DNA of 64,000 nucleotides from ZC4RG29 sp035304385 (GTDB taxonomy: Bacteria > Bacteroidota > Bacteroidia > Cytophagales > Cyclobacteriaceae), in the NCBI GenBank assembly GCA_035304385.1, contig DATGQD010000036.1:62001-126000 (forward strand). The letters run 5' to 3'. The notes under the pieces are model-generated. The model saw nothing but the letters and a program-made list of their open reading frames with translations, made no database searches and was not told the DNA's origin. Of the stretch, positions 17,512-26,691 are shown in pieces (the stretch's first letter is position 1; each line of letters begins with the position of its first letter). A program made the translations under genes and the position numbers.

Positions 17512-18150
17512 CTATACCTTTACCACCTCGGCAGGATTACCAAAAACTGTTTCTCCCGCTGCCACGGGCTGGATCACGACCGATCCCGCACCAATCCTTG
17601 CCCCTTTGCCGATGGTAATGCCTGATACGATAACGACACCTGAACCGATGAAGACTTCATCTTCAATCGTAACTTCCGAATTGATTTGCGCGCCAGCTCC
17701 CACCTGCACAAAATCACCCAGCGAAGCTTCAGGTGCGATAAGTGCACCTGCCTGAACGAGACAGTGGCTGCCCAGTGCTGCTCCTGCACCCATCATCACG
17801 CCCATGTCAATGAAGTTACCATGGCCGATCGATGCAACGTCGGGAATTATAGCTGTCTTATGGATGCAGTTTACCGGTTGTACCTTCCGTTTTTCATGAA
17901 GCATCCTGACCAGGCTTTTGCGGAGGGTATTGTCGTCCTCGGCAACAAATGCTTCACACTTACGGCCGATAAATTTCAGGAACCCATCGTCGTCCATAGC
18001 GCCTAATATCGAAGCGCCATCGATCTCGCTGCCGTGCCGCTTCTTGTCGTCATCGAGAAATCCATAGACGGCATTTCCGTTTTCTTCGAAGATCATTCGC
18101 GCCTGACGTCCCAGCGCGGTCGCACCAAATATTATAACGGGATTATCCAT
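17512..18150 (-). CDS. NeuD-type left-handed beta-helix acyltransferase
   Basis: 212 residues. The N-terminal Rossmann-like PglD/NeuD domain (VIIFGATALGRQARMIFEENG... YGFLDDD) is followed by isoleucine-rich hexapeptide repeats of the left-handed beta-helix (about 95-195: HKTAIIPDVASIGHGNFIDMGVM... GSGVVIVSGITIGKGARIGAGSVV). These enzymes acetylate amino-sugars or sugar nucleotides using acetyl-CoA, for glycans such as sialic-acid-like or bacillosamine-type sugars. No sugar-nucleotide biosynthesis genes are adjacent, so the substrate is unknown. It is encoded directly before the nucleoside phosphorylase (1-nt gap) and 28 nt after the multi-pass membrane protein gene. Confidence 0.85.
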   Translation of the reverse strand: MDNPVIIFGATALGRQARMIFEENGNAVYGFLDDDKKRHGSEIDGASILGAMDDDGFLKFIGRKCEAFVAEDDNTLRKSLVRMLHEKRKVQPVNCIHKTAIIPDVASIGHGNFIDMGVMMGAGAALGSHCLVQAGALIAPEASLGDFVQVGAGAQINSEVTIEDEVFIGSGVVIVSGITIGKGARIGAGSVVIQPVAAGETVFGNPAEVVKV

Positions 18151-18178
18151 ACACTAAAAAGCTATTGTACGTCCAAAG

Positions 18179-19453
18179 TTAATTCTTTTGAACACCGCGC
18201 AGCTTTAGTCGCAGGAATTCATTCACCCTGTTTTCCAGCCCCGGAATGCCCTGGAGCGTAAAGAACACGAACAGTGACAAATACCCGACCCGGTATCGCG
18301 ACAGCGTTCCAAAGTTAGGAGACGACAGCGGAAGAATTACGCCGAGGATCAACACTACAACCAGCGCAGCCAAAAAAAGCAGCGGCTCGCGACAACCGGG
18401 GTTGCGTAGGGCATGCACAAAAGCCCATATGACCATTACGAAAAGGAAAAGATTCTCCAGGGCGCCCGCCAAAGCCAGCCATGATCCGGCTTCCCACAGA
18501 AACGGCCTGAACAGACCCGAAAAGAGCGCCTTCGGGGCATACACCGCAATACGCGCCCAGGTAGGTTCCAACCCCTGAAATAGGATAACGCCGGAACCCT
18601 CCGACAATTCGACCGAGAGCCTGTAATTATCAACGATCACGCCCGGTAGCGCCTGGAGGTTAAAGTTCGGATGAAGAAAGGTTACAGTGCCCGTCAAGGT
18701 GGCGAATACCACGAGCCACAACAACACCTGACCGTACCGGTTACCGATCTGAAGGATACCGATCATGTAGTGGACTGCCAGTGCGGTGAGCCCTGCAGAC
18801 AGAAACACACCTACATTATAGTATTTCAGCTTCCACCCAAGCCAGGAGGCAATAACGAATCCCAACCAGGCAAGAACGCGCCGCGGGTTCTCCCTGATCA
18901 TGAGCACGCAGCCCACCATAACGAATAGGCACGGTGTGGCGATGGTTTCTTTCAATACGCCCGAAGTCCACACCACAATACTGGGCCAGAAGAGGAAGGC
19001 GATCACAGCCGGGAAGGAAGAATTCCAGCGCGACGCAATGATGCGAACAAGAAACCAGGCGCCGGCAAAAGAAAAGAACGCAAGCAATACCGAGGCGATC
19101 CAAAAGTTGTTCCAGGTGATCAGGTAGACCAGGCTCAGCGCCTTCACCATAAAGATCACACGGGGCTGTTCGTTGGCAAGACCTTCCAGCAGCGATCCAC
19201 TCCACAGGAACTGCAGGTACCGCGTCGGATCCTCACGTGCAATGTTCGCCAGGGTGGTAGCGTCGGTCGAAAATGTGATCGGATCGCCGGCGCCATAATG
19301 AACCACATACATATACCCAATTGCCAACCCGGCAAGTATTCTGACGCCAAGAGCAGGCCAGTACCAATGCACGAGTATACCACGGTTAAATCGGTAGTGT
19401 AACCCGACAAGACCAGCAATGAATACAAGCGAAAGGATGTAGCCTGCAATCAT
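18179..19453 (-). CDS. Multi-pass membrane protein of unknown function (glycosyltransferase/polymerase-like topology)
   Basis: 424 residues with about ten hydrophobic segments. Segments 1-3 lie in residues 1-60, a soluble loop with RVIFMVKALSL follows, then a regular series of helices to about 400, and a short basic C-terminus (FLRLKLRGVQKN). The overall layout, with a periplasmic loop after the first helices and a long loop in the second half (LPGVIVDNYRLSVELSEGSG), resembles GT-C type or O-antigen-related membrane enzymes, but I see no diagnostic catalytic motif. It starts 2 nt after the DUF2851 stop and precedes the NeuD-like acyltransferase, so a role in surface-glycan assembly is possible inference. 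Confidence 0.65.
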   Translation of the reverse strand: MIAGYILSLVFIAGLVGLHYRFNRGILVHWYWPALGVRILAGLAIGYMYVVHYGAGDPITFSTDATTLANIAREDPTRYLQFLWSGSLLEGLANEQPRVIFMVKALSLVYLITWNNFWIASVLLAFFSFAGAWFLVRIIASRWNSSFPAVIAFLFWPSIVVWTSGVLKETIATPCLFVMVGCVLMIRENPRRVLAWLGFVIASWLGWKLKYYNVGVFLSAGLTALAVHYMIGILQIGNRYGQVLLWLVVFATLTGTVTFLHPNFNLQALPGVIVDNYRLSVELSEGSGVILFQGLEPTWARIAVYAPKALFSGLFRPFLWEAGSWLALAGALENLFLFVMVIWAFVHALRNPGCREPLLFLAALVVVLILGVILPLSSPNFGTLSRYRVGYLSLFVFFTLQGIPGLENRVNEFLRLKLRGVQKN

Positions 19454-19455
19454 CC

Positions 19456-20736
19456 TTAAGGCGATTTCACAATGAACGACCCGATGCTGCAGTCAAGACA
19501 TTTTCGGGGGCGACAGAACAATTGATACAAACCAATCTGTGCCTGCGAGTCAAACGCAGAACGGGCCGGATCACCCAGCGTGTCCCACTTACGCGTGATA
19601 GAATTTTGTTCGGCGGGTATTGCCTTGAGCAAGGCAACGGCCTTATCGACCTGAAAAGGTTCGTCCATCGTTGTGCCATACGCAGCCAGTAGCGGTACAA
19701 TGGCGTTAACAATGATGTTATCAATACTGGCGTTGCCCATCGGCGCGATTGTATTGGTTTGTCGAAGTCCGAAGCGGTAATGTCGCAACCAGAAATCGGA
19801 CTGCCGTGCAACAAATATAGAACGAAGCGTTCTAAGATGGCTGGCATCGCGCACAATGGAGAAGATTCGCGGGTGATGATGGAGTATTGCCGCCAGCTGG
19901 GCAAGGCGCAGCGTAGGAAAATTCGCCGGCCGCATGCGAAGAAATCGCCACTGGGATGGCTTCAGCTTGCGTTTGTCCAGGCTGTACTTCCTTTCAAGCC
20001 ATTGATACTCCTGTTTCAGACGAAGGAAATAGGTGTCGCGATGCCCTGTATCCAGGAGTCCGGCGGTACCGAACAAAAGCGCTTCAACCAGCAACTGGTT
20101 GTCACTGTGTTTGAGTATCATTTTAAAGGGAAGCGCGCGGGCCAGTTGTTCCATGGGCTCCGCGTTGACCTTGAAGCCGAAACTTCGGCACAGCAGCTGA
20201 TACAACGTTTCCTCCCAATCGTTACCGGATCGCTCCCAGAAGGCACGACCTACCGCCGCCTTCTCCTGCAGGCGCAGCATAGCAGCCCGCTGCATCATTT
20301 CCCATCTCGTTTCCGCGTCTACGGTCGGATACCTGGCCGCGCAAGGAACCGTAGAGCGGGTGGCGAGCAGTTTGTTGTACCGCAGGATCATACCGCGATC
20401 GACACGACCGCTTAGGGCCACCGTAGGGAGGATTGAGCCATCCTGACGCACGGCCTTATGATTGAACGACCAGACTACATGAAGGATCACGTTGTCGTAT
20501 GCCGGATCCTGATCGTGCCGATGGTCGCGCCATCCCGACGCGTTACCGTGTACTTCCACATTGCCGATCCACTCGATCTCGCCAATTCTGATGCGCGCGT
20601 TGAGAAAATCGGGGCCGGCGTCATGGTTGAGTGTGCCCGGAGAAAAAACCTCCACGCTGTCGCCGGCGGTGGTGCGCAGCTCCCGCCTGTCGAAATACTG
20701 GAACTGCCAGACGTATTGAACGAATGCTTCTATCAT
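19456..20736 (-). CDS. DUF2851 family protein
   Basis: 426 residues. The N-terminus EAFVQYVWQFQYFDRRELRTTAGDSVEVFSPGTLNHDAGPDFLNARIRIG is characteristic of DUF2851, widespread in Bacteroidota. The segment with PDFLNARIRI, WIGNVEVHGNASGWRDHRHDQDPAYDNVILHVVW resembles a PD-(D/E)xK nuclease-like core, with acidic residues and an E-x-H pattern, but no activity is established. The C-terminal CRPRKCLDCSIG has three cysteines that could bind metal. It begins the leftward operon, with a good promoter at 20803-20834. I cannot assign a function. Confidence 0.8.
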   Translation of the reverse strand: MIEAFVQYVWQFQYFDRRELRTTAGDSVEVFSPGTLNHDAGPDFLNARIRIGEIEWIGNVEVHGNASGWRDHRHDQDPAYDNVILHVVWSFNHKAVRQDGSILPTVALSGRVDRGMILRYNKLLATRSTVPCAARYPTVDAETRWEMMQRAAMLRLQEKAAVGRAFWERSGNDWEETLYQLLCRSFGFKVNAEPMEQLARALPFKMILKHSDNQLLVEALLFGTAGLLDTGHRDTYFLRLKQEYQWLERKYSLDKRKLKPSQWRFLRMRPANFPTLRLAQLAAILHHHPRIFSIVRDASHLRTLRSIFVARQSDFWLRHYRFGLRQTNTIAPMGNASIDNIIVNAIVPLLAAYGTTMDEPFQVDKAVALLKAIPAEQNSITRKWDTLGDPARSAFDSQAQIGLYQLFCRPRKCLDCSIGSFIVKSP

Positions 20737-20802
20737 TGAGGGTCTTTTTGTATGTCATGAACAGGGTTGCCAACGAAGTATCGGATGAATTCCGAATGAA
20801 TT

Positions 20803-20834
20803 CAAAAATACCTACTTTGACCATTGAGGATCAA
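20803..20834 (-). promoter_or_regulatory. Candidate Bacteroidota promoter for the DUF2851 operon
   Basis: On the minus strand TTG (20832-20834) is followed after 21 nt by TATTTTTG (20803-20810), a full match to TTG-N17-23-TAnnTTTG. The predicted leader is about 60 nt. The -33 element sits 3 nt from the ggt start codon on the other strand, so the two transcripts may interfere. Confidence 0.5.
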
Positions 20835-20837
20835 GGC

Positions 20838-22511
20838 ATGCGAAAGTACCTGTCAGTGTTTCTTTGTTGGGTCACCACCAGCCTTGTTGCGCAGGAATAT
20901 GCGCGCGACGGGATGGTGGTGTCAGCGTCGGAAATCGCGTCAGAGGTGGGTGTAGCGATTTTGAAGGATGGGGGTAACGCGATCGATGCCGCGGTGGCCA
21001 CGGCGTTTGCGCTGGCGGTCACATGGCCTTCCGCAGGCAACATCGGCGGCGGCGGCTTCATCGTGTATCGCCAGCACACGGGTGAAGTTACCACATTCGA
21101 CTTTCGCGAGAAAGCGCCGGCTGCTGCAACCTCTACGATGTACCTGGATGAGAACGGAGACCTGGTCAAAGATCTCAACCACCTGAGTATTCTTGCTGTG
21201 GGCGTGCCCGGCACCGTGGCGGGTCTTTATGACGCACACCGGTTGTATGGGAAATTGCCATGGGCCCGGCTGGTACGGCCGGCGGTGCGTTTGGCGCGAA
21301 AGGGCTTTTCCTATACCTACGGCATCTATCACGATGCCATTTATCACGAAAAGCGTTGGAAGGAGATACCCTCTACGGCAGCGGTCATGTTCCGCGATGG
21401 CACGACAATGTATCAACCCGGCGAAACGTGGCGCCAGCCTGACCTGGCCCGCACCCTGGCGCGCATCAAACGCCGGGGAAAAGAGGGTTTCTACAGTGGA
21501 AAGACGGCGGAAAAGCTGGTCTCCTTTATTCAATCGCAGGGAGGGATCATGACGCGCCTGGATCTGGCCGAGTACGAAGCGCGCGAGCGCATGCCTGTGA
21601 CCGGAACCTACCGGGGCTACGACATCTATTCCATGGCGCCTCCCAGTTCAGGGGGTGTCACGCTGATTCAAATGCTCAACATCCTTGAGGGCTTCAATCT
21701 GACGGCCTACGGGTATCATTCCGCCGCGTACGTTCACGTGGTGAGCGAGGCCATGCGCAGGGGATACGCCAATCGCGCACTTCACCTTGGCGACCCGGAT
21801 TTTAATCCCGACATGCCCATAGAAAAACTGATCTCCAAGGAGTATGCCGCTACTTTGCGAAATACCATCGTGCCTGACACCGTCTCCGTCAGCGACCCCG
21901 CTGCATTCAGTCAGCCTTATGAGAGTCCTAATACCACGCATCTGTCGGTAGTCGACAAGGAAGGCAACGCCGTATCGCTCACCTATACGCTGGAATACGC
22001 ATACGGATCGCAGATCGTGGCCGACGGGCTGGGATTCTTTCTCAATAATGAAATGGGCGACTTCAACCCCATCCCGGGCGTGACAAACGATGAAGGGTTG
22101 ATCGGAACACCGCCAAACCTCATCGCCCCCGGCAAACGCATGCTGTCAAGTATGACGCCGACAATCCTTGCCAAGGATGGAAAGCTGTTCATGCTGATCG
22201 GCAGTCCCGGTGGACGATCGATCATCGGCACCGTTCTCCAGGTCATACTGAATGTTGTGGACCACGATATGGACATCGCGATGGCCATTGAGTCGGGCCG
22301 ATTTTACCATCAATGGCTTCCCGATGTGATCGCATACGAAAAGTACAGCCTCACAGACGACACGCTTGACCTTCTCAGTCAAATAGGGCATCGCCTGCGT
22401 CAGATACGAATGCAGGGAGCGGCCATGGGTATCGTGTTCGATGCAGACCGGGGGGTGTTGAGCGGGCATGCCGATAGCCGGTCGCCCGATGGAGGAGTTG
22501 CGGGATATTAG
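20838..22511 (+). CDS. ggt: Gamma-glutamyltransferase
   Basis: 557 residues, exported (signal MRKYLSVFLCWVTTSLVAQ). It is made as a proenzyme that cuts itself before a threonine. Here the cut site is N365-T366-T367-H368 (NTTHLSVVD), so T366 is the nucleophile of the small subunit. GNIGGGGFIVYR, APPSSGGVTLIQML and GFFLNNEMGDF are family landmarks, and the C-terminal SPGGRSI matches the GSPGG substrate loop. It hydrolyses gamma-glutamyl bonds of glutathione and other peptides in the periplasm. The reading frame is open upstream to 20631, but the ATG at 20838 gives the proper signal peptide. It converges on pyrF across a hexamer-repeat spacer. Confidence 0.94.
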   Translation: MRKYLSVFLCWVTTSLVAQEYARDGMVVSASEIASEVGVAILKDGGNAIDAAVATAFALAVTWPSAGNIGGGGFIVYRQHTGEVTTFDFREKAPAAATSTMYLDENGDLVKDLNHLSILAVGVPGTVAGLYDAHRLYGKLPWARLVRPAVRLARKGFSYTYGIYHDAIYHEKRWKEIPSTAAVMFRDGTTMYQPGETWRQPDLARTLARIKRRGKEGFYSGKTAEKLVSFIQSQGGIMTRLDLAEYEARERMPVTGTYRGYDIYSMAPPSSGGVTLIQMLNILEGFNLTAYGYHSAAYVHVVSEAMRRGYANRALHLGDPDFNPDMPIEKLISKEYAATLRNTIVPDTVSVSDPAAFSQPYESPNTTHLSVVDKEGNAVSLTYTLEYAYGSQIVADGLGFFLNNEMGDFNPIPGVTNDEGLIGTPPNLIAPGKRMLSSMTPTILAKDGKLFMLIGSPGGRSIIGTVLQVILNVVDHDMDIAMAIESGRFYHQWLPDVIAYEKYSLTDDTLDLLSQIGHRLRQIRMQGAAMGIVFDADRGVLSGHADSRSPDGGVAGY

Positions 22512-22512
22512 G

Positions 22513-22554
22513 GCAGAGGCAGATGCAGAGGCAGGTGCAGATGCAGAGGCAGGG
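22513..22554. repeat. Tandem GCAGNN hexamer array
   Basis: Seven consecutive hexamers of the form GCAGNN (AG, AT, AG, GT, AT, AG, GG as the last two bases) fill most of the 56-bp gap between the stop codons of ggt and pyrF. A related array in the opposite orientation lies at 50026-50081, also between convergent genes. Confidence 0.75.
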
Positions 22555-22567
22555 GGCTGGAGTGGGT

Positions 22568-23386
22568 TTATAGAAATCGCTGGAGGTGCAACTTCATTTC
22601 GTTCCTAAGCTTTTCCGCTTCCAGCGCTGCTTTCTCCGCAAAATCCTTCCCGTCGGAGGCATACAATATCGACCTGGTCGCATTTACAAGCAGCCCACAC
22701 ATGTCGTTCATCCCCGCTTCTGACACGGCAGAAAGGCTACCTCCTTGAGCACCGATGCCCGGCACGAGAAGAAAATGATCAGGAACGAGGTGGCGTACCC
22801 TTTTAATGCGATCCGGAGCGGTTGCGCCTGCAACGAACATCAATTGGTCGGGTCCAGCCCATTCACGCGCTTTGATGATAACCTCTTCATACAGCGGCCT
22901 TGCTGAATCTTTCGATTCGATCATCTGGAAGTCGTTGCTACCCGGGTTGGATGTGCATGCCAGCAAAATCGTCCACTTGTCTTTGAACGCCAGAAAGGGC
23001 GCGACAGAGTCGGTACCCATATAAGGGTTCACGGTGATGGCATCGAACTCCATTTGCTCGAAGAACGCGCGTGCGTACAATGACGAAGTATTGCCGATGT
23101 CGCCGCGTTTGGCGTCCGCGATAGTAAAGATCCCGTCAGGGATATACTTCAGCGTGCGTTCGAGGCTTTGCCAACCTGCAGGACCCAGCGACTCATAAAA
23201 GGCGATGTTCGGCTTATACGCTACGCAGTACTCGTGCGTCGCGTCGATGATTTGTCGGTTGAATTCAAACAGCGGGTCCTCGCTTGAAAGCAGATGAGAC
23301 GGAATTTTCCGGATGTCGGTATCCAGTCCTATACACAGGTACGAACCTTTCTGCCGGATCCTGTCAAAGAGCTGCTGACGGTCCAT
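22568..23386 (-). CDS. pyrF: Orotidine 5'-phosphate decarboxylase (type 2)
   Basis: Decarboxylates OMP to UMP, the last step of de novo pyrimidine synthesis. 272 residues, the longer type found in Bacteroidota and mycobacteria. Key features are the N-terminal LCIGLDTDIRKIP, the catalytic FTIADAKRGDIGNTSSLYA segment with the Asp-Lys-x-x-Asp network, the phosphate-loop region VNPYMGTDSVAPFL, and LVPGIGAQGGSL near the C-terminus. Its leftward start is 45 nt downstream of the lolA-like stop, so it may belong to the same transcript. The other pyrimidine gene in the window, pyrD, is 7 kb away. Confidence 0.95.
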   Translation of the reverse strand: MDRQQLFDRIRQKGSYLCIGLDTDIRKIPSHLLSSEDPLFEFNRQIIDATHEYCVAYKPNIAFYESLGPAGWQSLERTLKYIPDGIFTIADAKRGDIGNTSSLYARAFFEQMEFDAITVNPYMGTDSVAPFLAFKDKWTILLACTSNPGSNDFQMIESKDSARPLYEEVIIKAREWAGPDQLMFVAGATAPDRIKRVRHLVPDHFLLVPGIGAQGGSLSAVSEAGMNDMCGLLVNATRSILYASDGKDFAEKAALEAEKLRNEMKLHLQRFL

Positions 23387-23431
23387 GCCGTAAAATAACG
23401 ATTAAACTTTGAGCCGGCCCGCCGTGGTACA

Positions 23432-24073
23432 TCAGCGCAGGTCAATGATGTCTACGCCCGGATGCTTCTTTGGATCAAAAGCAAAAAATGAATCATCCAC
23501 GCTGATGTTGGGTTTGAATTCGGTTATCGAATAGGTGTACCGGTTTCCCCCCTTATCGAACATGGTAAAACTCTTTACGCTTTTATCCTTCTTGGCGATG
23601 TTCATACGGATCTTAAAAAACTGGGCATCCGGCTTTTCGGGTACCAGGTCGATCACCTCGCAAACCACACCACCTACCGTTTCGTCTTTGAGGTAGAGGT
23701 ATTTGAAGTCCTTCTTATAAATCTCAAAAATCTTAGACGGGTTGACATCTTCCGAATTCGGATCGTAGTTGTCGATATTCACCTCATTTGCATCGGGGAG
23801 GTACGTCCAGAGCGTAGTACCATTGTTGATGACCTCCTGCTCGGGCAGGGAAAGCCGGTATTTGTCGCCTTTGACGGTCATCTTGCCCTTGAATTCCTCA
23901 TTGATATTATCCACATCATTCGTCAGGCGGTAGGTGAAATTGGCTTCGAACGCGCCTATGGACTTGAGTTTCGCACTCATGGCCTCAAGGGTCTCGAGGG
24001 CTTTGGGGTCGTACTGAGAAAAGGCCTCGCCTCCGAGGAATACAAGAAAAGCGCTGATAATAAGATACTTCAT
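23432..24073 (-). CDS. LolA-like periplasmic outer-membrane lipoprotein carrier
   Basis: 213 residues with signal peptide MKYLIISAFLVFLGGEAFSQ. The mature protein has the LolA/LolB unclosed beta-barrel pattern: an N-terminal helix (ALETLEAMSAKLKSIGAFEANFTYRL), then strands such as GKMTVKGDKYRLSLPEQEVINNGTTLWTYLPDANEV. It would shuttle lipoproteins from the LolCDE exporter to the outer membrane, an important job in a phylum with many lipoproteins. It follows ftsK by 20 nt in the same direction, an arrangement common in Bacteroidota. A perfect -7 element overlaps the ftsK stop, so it can also have its own promoter. Confidence 0.85.
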   Translation of the reverse strand: MKYLIISAFLVFLGGEAFSQYDPKALETLEAMSAKLKSIGAFEANFTYRLTNDVDNINEEFKGKMTVKGDKYRLSLPEQEVINNGTTLWTYLPDANEVNIDNYDPNSEDVNPSKIFEIYKKDFKYLYLKDETVGGVVCEVIDLVPEKPDAQFFKIRMNIAKKDKSVKSFTMFDKGGNRYTYSITEFKPNISVDDSFFAFDPKKHPGVDIIDLR

Positions 24074-24087
24074 GGTAAAATAAGGTG

Positions 24088-24095
24088 CAAAGTTA
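24088..24095 (-). promoter_or_regulatory. Candidate internal -7 element for lolA-like gene
   Basis: TAACTTTG on the minus strand matches TAnnTTTG and ends 14 nt before the lolA-like ATG. Its first three bases are the ftsK stop codon TAA. No clear -33 TTG is seen. Confidence 0.4.
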
Positions 24096-26585
24096 TAATT
24101 GTCCGTGTTTTTCCTTCAGTTCATTCAATAATTGTTCCAGACTGACCTCATCCCGGATCAGCACTTCCCGGGCTTTACTGCCCTCGAACGGTCCGACGAT
24201 CCCTGCCGCCTCCAGTTGGTCAATAAGGCGTCCGGCCCGGTTGTACCCGAGTTTTAGCTTTCGCTGGATGAGGGAAGTGCTCCCTTGCTGGTGTTGCACG
24301 AGGAGGCGAGCCGCCTCTTCGAACAGGGCATCGCGCTCCGCGAGGTCGACGCTGGCCGCCCCGCTCTCGTCGTCGCCTTCGAATTCGGGGAGCAGGTAAG
24401 CGGAATCGTAACCGCGCTGCGAACTGATGTAGTCGACCACCCGCTCGATCTCAGGGGTGTCGATAAATGGACATTGAAGACGCAGAATGTCAGAGCCGGT
24501 CGACAACAGCATGTCGCCCATTCCCACGAGTTGGTCAGCGCCCCCGGTATCCAGGATGGTACGCGAGTCCACCTTGGAAATGACACGGAAGGAAAGCCGC
24601 GCCGGGAAGTTAGCCTTGATGACCCCCGTAATCACGTTGACCGACGGCCTTTGGGTGGCGACGACCAGATGGATGCCGATTGCACGCGCCAGCTGGGCAA
24701 GGCGTGCTATCGGTGTCTCTACCTCCTTACCGGCGGTCATCATAAGATCAGCAAGCTCATCGATTACCAGAACGATATAAGGCAGAAACCTGTGACCTTC
24801 CCGCGGGTTGAGTTTGCGGGAGACGAATTTGGCATTGTATTCCTTCAGGTTTTTCGCACCGGCATCCTTGAGCATTTCATACCGGTTCTCCATCTCGATA
24901 CACAACGAGTTGAGCGTATGCACCACCTTCCGCGTATCCGTGATGATAGCTTCCTCACTGTTGGGAAGTTTCGCCAGGTAATGTCGTTCTATCTTGGAGA
25001 ACAGCGACATCTCCACCTTCTTCGGGTCGACGAGCACAAACTTGAGTTGCGACGGATGGCGCTTGTATAGTAATGAGGTAAGAAGTACGTTAAGCCCAAC
25101 CGACTTACCCTGGCCGGTCGCCCCTGCCACCAGTAAGTGCGGCATGCGGGTAAGATCGACAAGGTACACCTCGTTGGAGATCGTTTTGCCCAGCACCACG
25201 GGCAGTTCCATATCGCTCTTTTGAAAACGTTCCGTACTCAACACAGAGCGTATGCTTACCATCTCCCGGTTCTTATTAGGCACCTCAATACCGATCGTGC
25301 CTCTTCCGGGAATGGGCGCGATGATACGAATGCCCAGGGCCGCCAGGCTGAGGGCGATGTCATCCTCGAGGTTCTTGATGCGCGAAATTTTTATGCCTGC
25401 ATCAGGCACGATTTCATAAAGGGTCACGGTGGGACCGATCGTAGCCTTGATGCTTTGAATTCCGATCTTGAAGTTGATCAATGTCGCAACGATCCGATCC
25501 TTATTCTGGTTAAGCTCTTCCTGCGTTACCTGAACCTTGCTGGTTTCATATTCGCGCAACAAATCCAGCGGAGGAATCCGGTACCCGCTCAGCTCCAGCG
25601 TAGGGTCGTACAAGCCCTGTTCTTCTACCAGCTGTTCGGAGAGTTTTTCTGTCTCAGTCCTTTCCTCGACGGTGAAAACAGGTTCGGCCGTGGCCGGCCT
25701 TTTCTGAGGTGTGGGCTTTTCCACGTCAAGATCTATCGCCTTTTCAGGGGCCGGCAGATTGTCAACCGGCGCTTTCAGGGGTTCAGGCTCAACCTTGGGT
25801 TTCGGTTCATCTTCCGGAACAGCGGCTACAGGTTCGGGGGTTGCCGACTTGGCAACGATCTCCGGCCAGTTGTCGCCTTCGTCAGTATAGCCCGACGTTT
25901 TGTTATCCTGTTCGTCATCAACGATCGCGTCATTGCCCATCGGCTTCGGGTTTCCGGGTTGGAGCACATTAAGCGCGGTGACGTTGAAAAAGTAAATGAT
26001 AAATATAAAGAGGGAGAGAATGAGAAACAGGAATGTACCCCACCCGAACATGCTCTGGAAGACTTCCGCCATGGCATCGCCGAGTCCCCCTCCGAGGAAT
26101 CCCCATTCACCCGGCGAATCGTTCAGGCGGGTCATATACCCAAGCAACAAGCTTAACCACAGCGTTGCGAAAAGGCAAAAGGTAAAGACTGAGCTGAGAC
26201 GCACGACCGACCGGTGGAAAAGAATCCGGAAAGACCACGCAAACAAGAGTGGTGGAACAAAGAAGGCGGAAACCCCAAACCATCGGAAAATGAAATAGTG
26301 CGAAACAATCGCACCGTACAGACCGAGCCAGTTCTTAGCTTCTTTTCCCGACTCGATGAGTTCCCGCTCGCCCGCCATCACGATACTCTGATCGGCCTTT
26401 CCTGTGAACAGGTAGGAGATAAACGCGGTGAGAAGGAACACAGAGGTCAGGAGCAGGAAAAATCCAAAAGCAAGCTTTAACCTCGGGTCCTTAAAAAATC
26501 CGAAACTGAATTTCGCTTTCTTCGCCTTGTCCTTTTTCTCTTTGGAGGTCCTGAAGGTGTTTGACTTAGCTGTGTTTTTCGCCAT
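24093..26585 (-). CDS. ftsK: DNA translocase FtsK/SpoIIIE
   Basis: 830 residues. Four N-terminal membrane helices (about 30-190) anchor it at the division septum. A Pro/Glu-rich linker (about 215-330) is shorter than in E. coli. The RecA-like motor follows, with Walker A GATGQGKSVG near 487-496 and Walker B IVLVIDELADLMM. The C-terminal gamma domain (LIQRKLKLGYNRAGRLIDQLEAAGIVG) is a winged helix that reads polar guide sequences. It pumps chromosome ends through the closing septum and activates XerCD at dif; a xerD-like gene is at 32517-33440. Antisense open frames across it reflect codon bias. Confidence 0.96.
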   Translation of the reverse strand: MAKNTAKSNTFRTSKEKKDKAKKAKFSFGFFKDPRLKLAFGFFLLLTSVFLLTAFISYLFTGKADQSIVMAGERELIESGKEAKNWLGLYGAIVSHYFIFRWFGVSAFFVPPLLFAWSFRILFHRSVVRLSSVFTFCLFATLWLSLLLGYMTRLNDSPGEWGFLGGGLGDAMAEVFQSMFGWGTFLFLILSLFIFIIYFFNVTALNVLQPGNPKPMGNDAIVDDEQDNKTSGYTDEGDNWPEIVAKSATPEPVAAVPEDEPKPKVEPEPLKAPVDNLPAPEKAIDLDVEKPTPQKRPATAEPVFTVEERTETEKLSEQLVEEQGLYDPTLELSGYRIPPLDLLREYETSKVQVTQEELNQNKDRIVATLINFKIGIQSIKATIGPTVTLYEIVPDAGIKISRIKNLEDDIALSLAALGIRIIAPIPGRGTIGIEVPNKNREMVSIRSVLSTERFQKSDMELPVVLGKTISNEVYLVDLTRMPHLLVAGATGQGKSVGLNVLLTSLLYKRHPSQLKFVLVDPKKVEMSLFSKIERHYLAKLPNSEEAIITDTRKVVHTLNSLCIEMENRYEMLKDAGAKNLKEYNAKFVSRKLNPREGHRFLPYIVLVIDELADLMMTAGKEVETPIARLAQLARAIGIHLVVATQRPSVNVITGVIKANFPARLSFRVISKVDSRTILDTGGADQLVGMGDMLLSTGSDILRLQCPFIDTPEIERVVDYISSQRGYDSAYLLPEFEGDDESGAASVDLAERDALFEEAARLLVQHQQGSTSLIQRKLKLGYNRAGRLIDQLEAAGIVGPFEGSKAREVLIRDEVSLEQLLNELKEKHGQL

Positions 26586-26598
26586 CGTACTGAATTCG

Positions 26599-26606
26599 CA
26601 AAACTA
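26599..26606 (-). promoter_or_regulatory. Candidate -7 element for ftsK
   Basis: TAGTTTTG on the minus strand, identical to the element before hemA and at nearly the same distance (13 nt) from the start codon. The -33 element is not obvious. Confidence 0.4.
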
Positions 26607-26691
26607 CGGAAAAACATTTAAAATCGCCCGCTGAGCGGCTTCGACTCACATTTTCACTAACTTACCATGTACGACCGTCAACTATCCACCC

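Noticed and set aside
25137..26156. Open frame of 339 codons on the + strand inside ftsK
   Set aside because: It lies wholly antisense to a certain gene and encodes no recognisable domain; it reflects codon bias.
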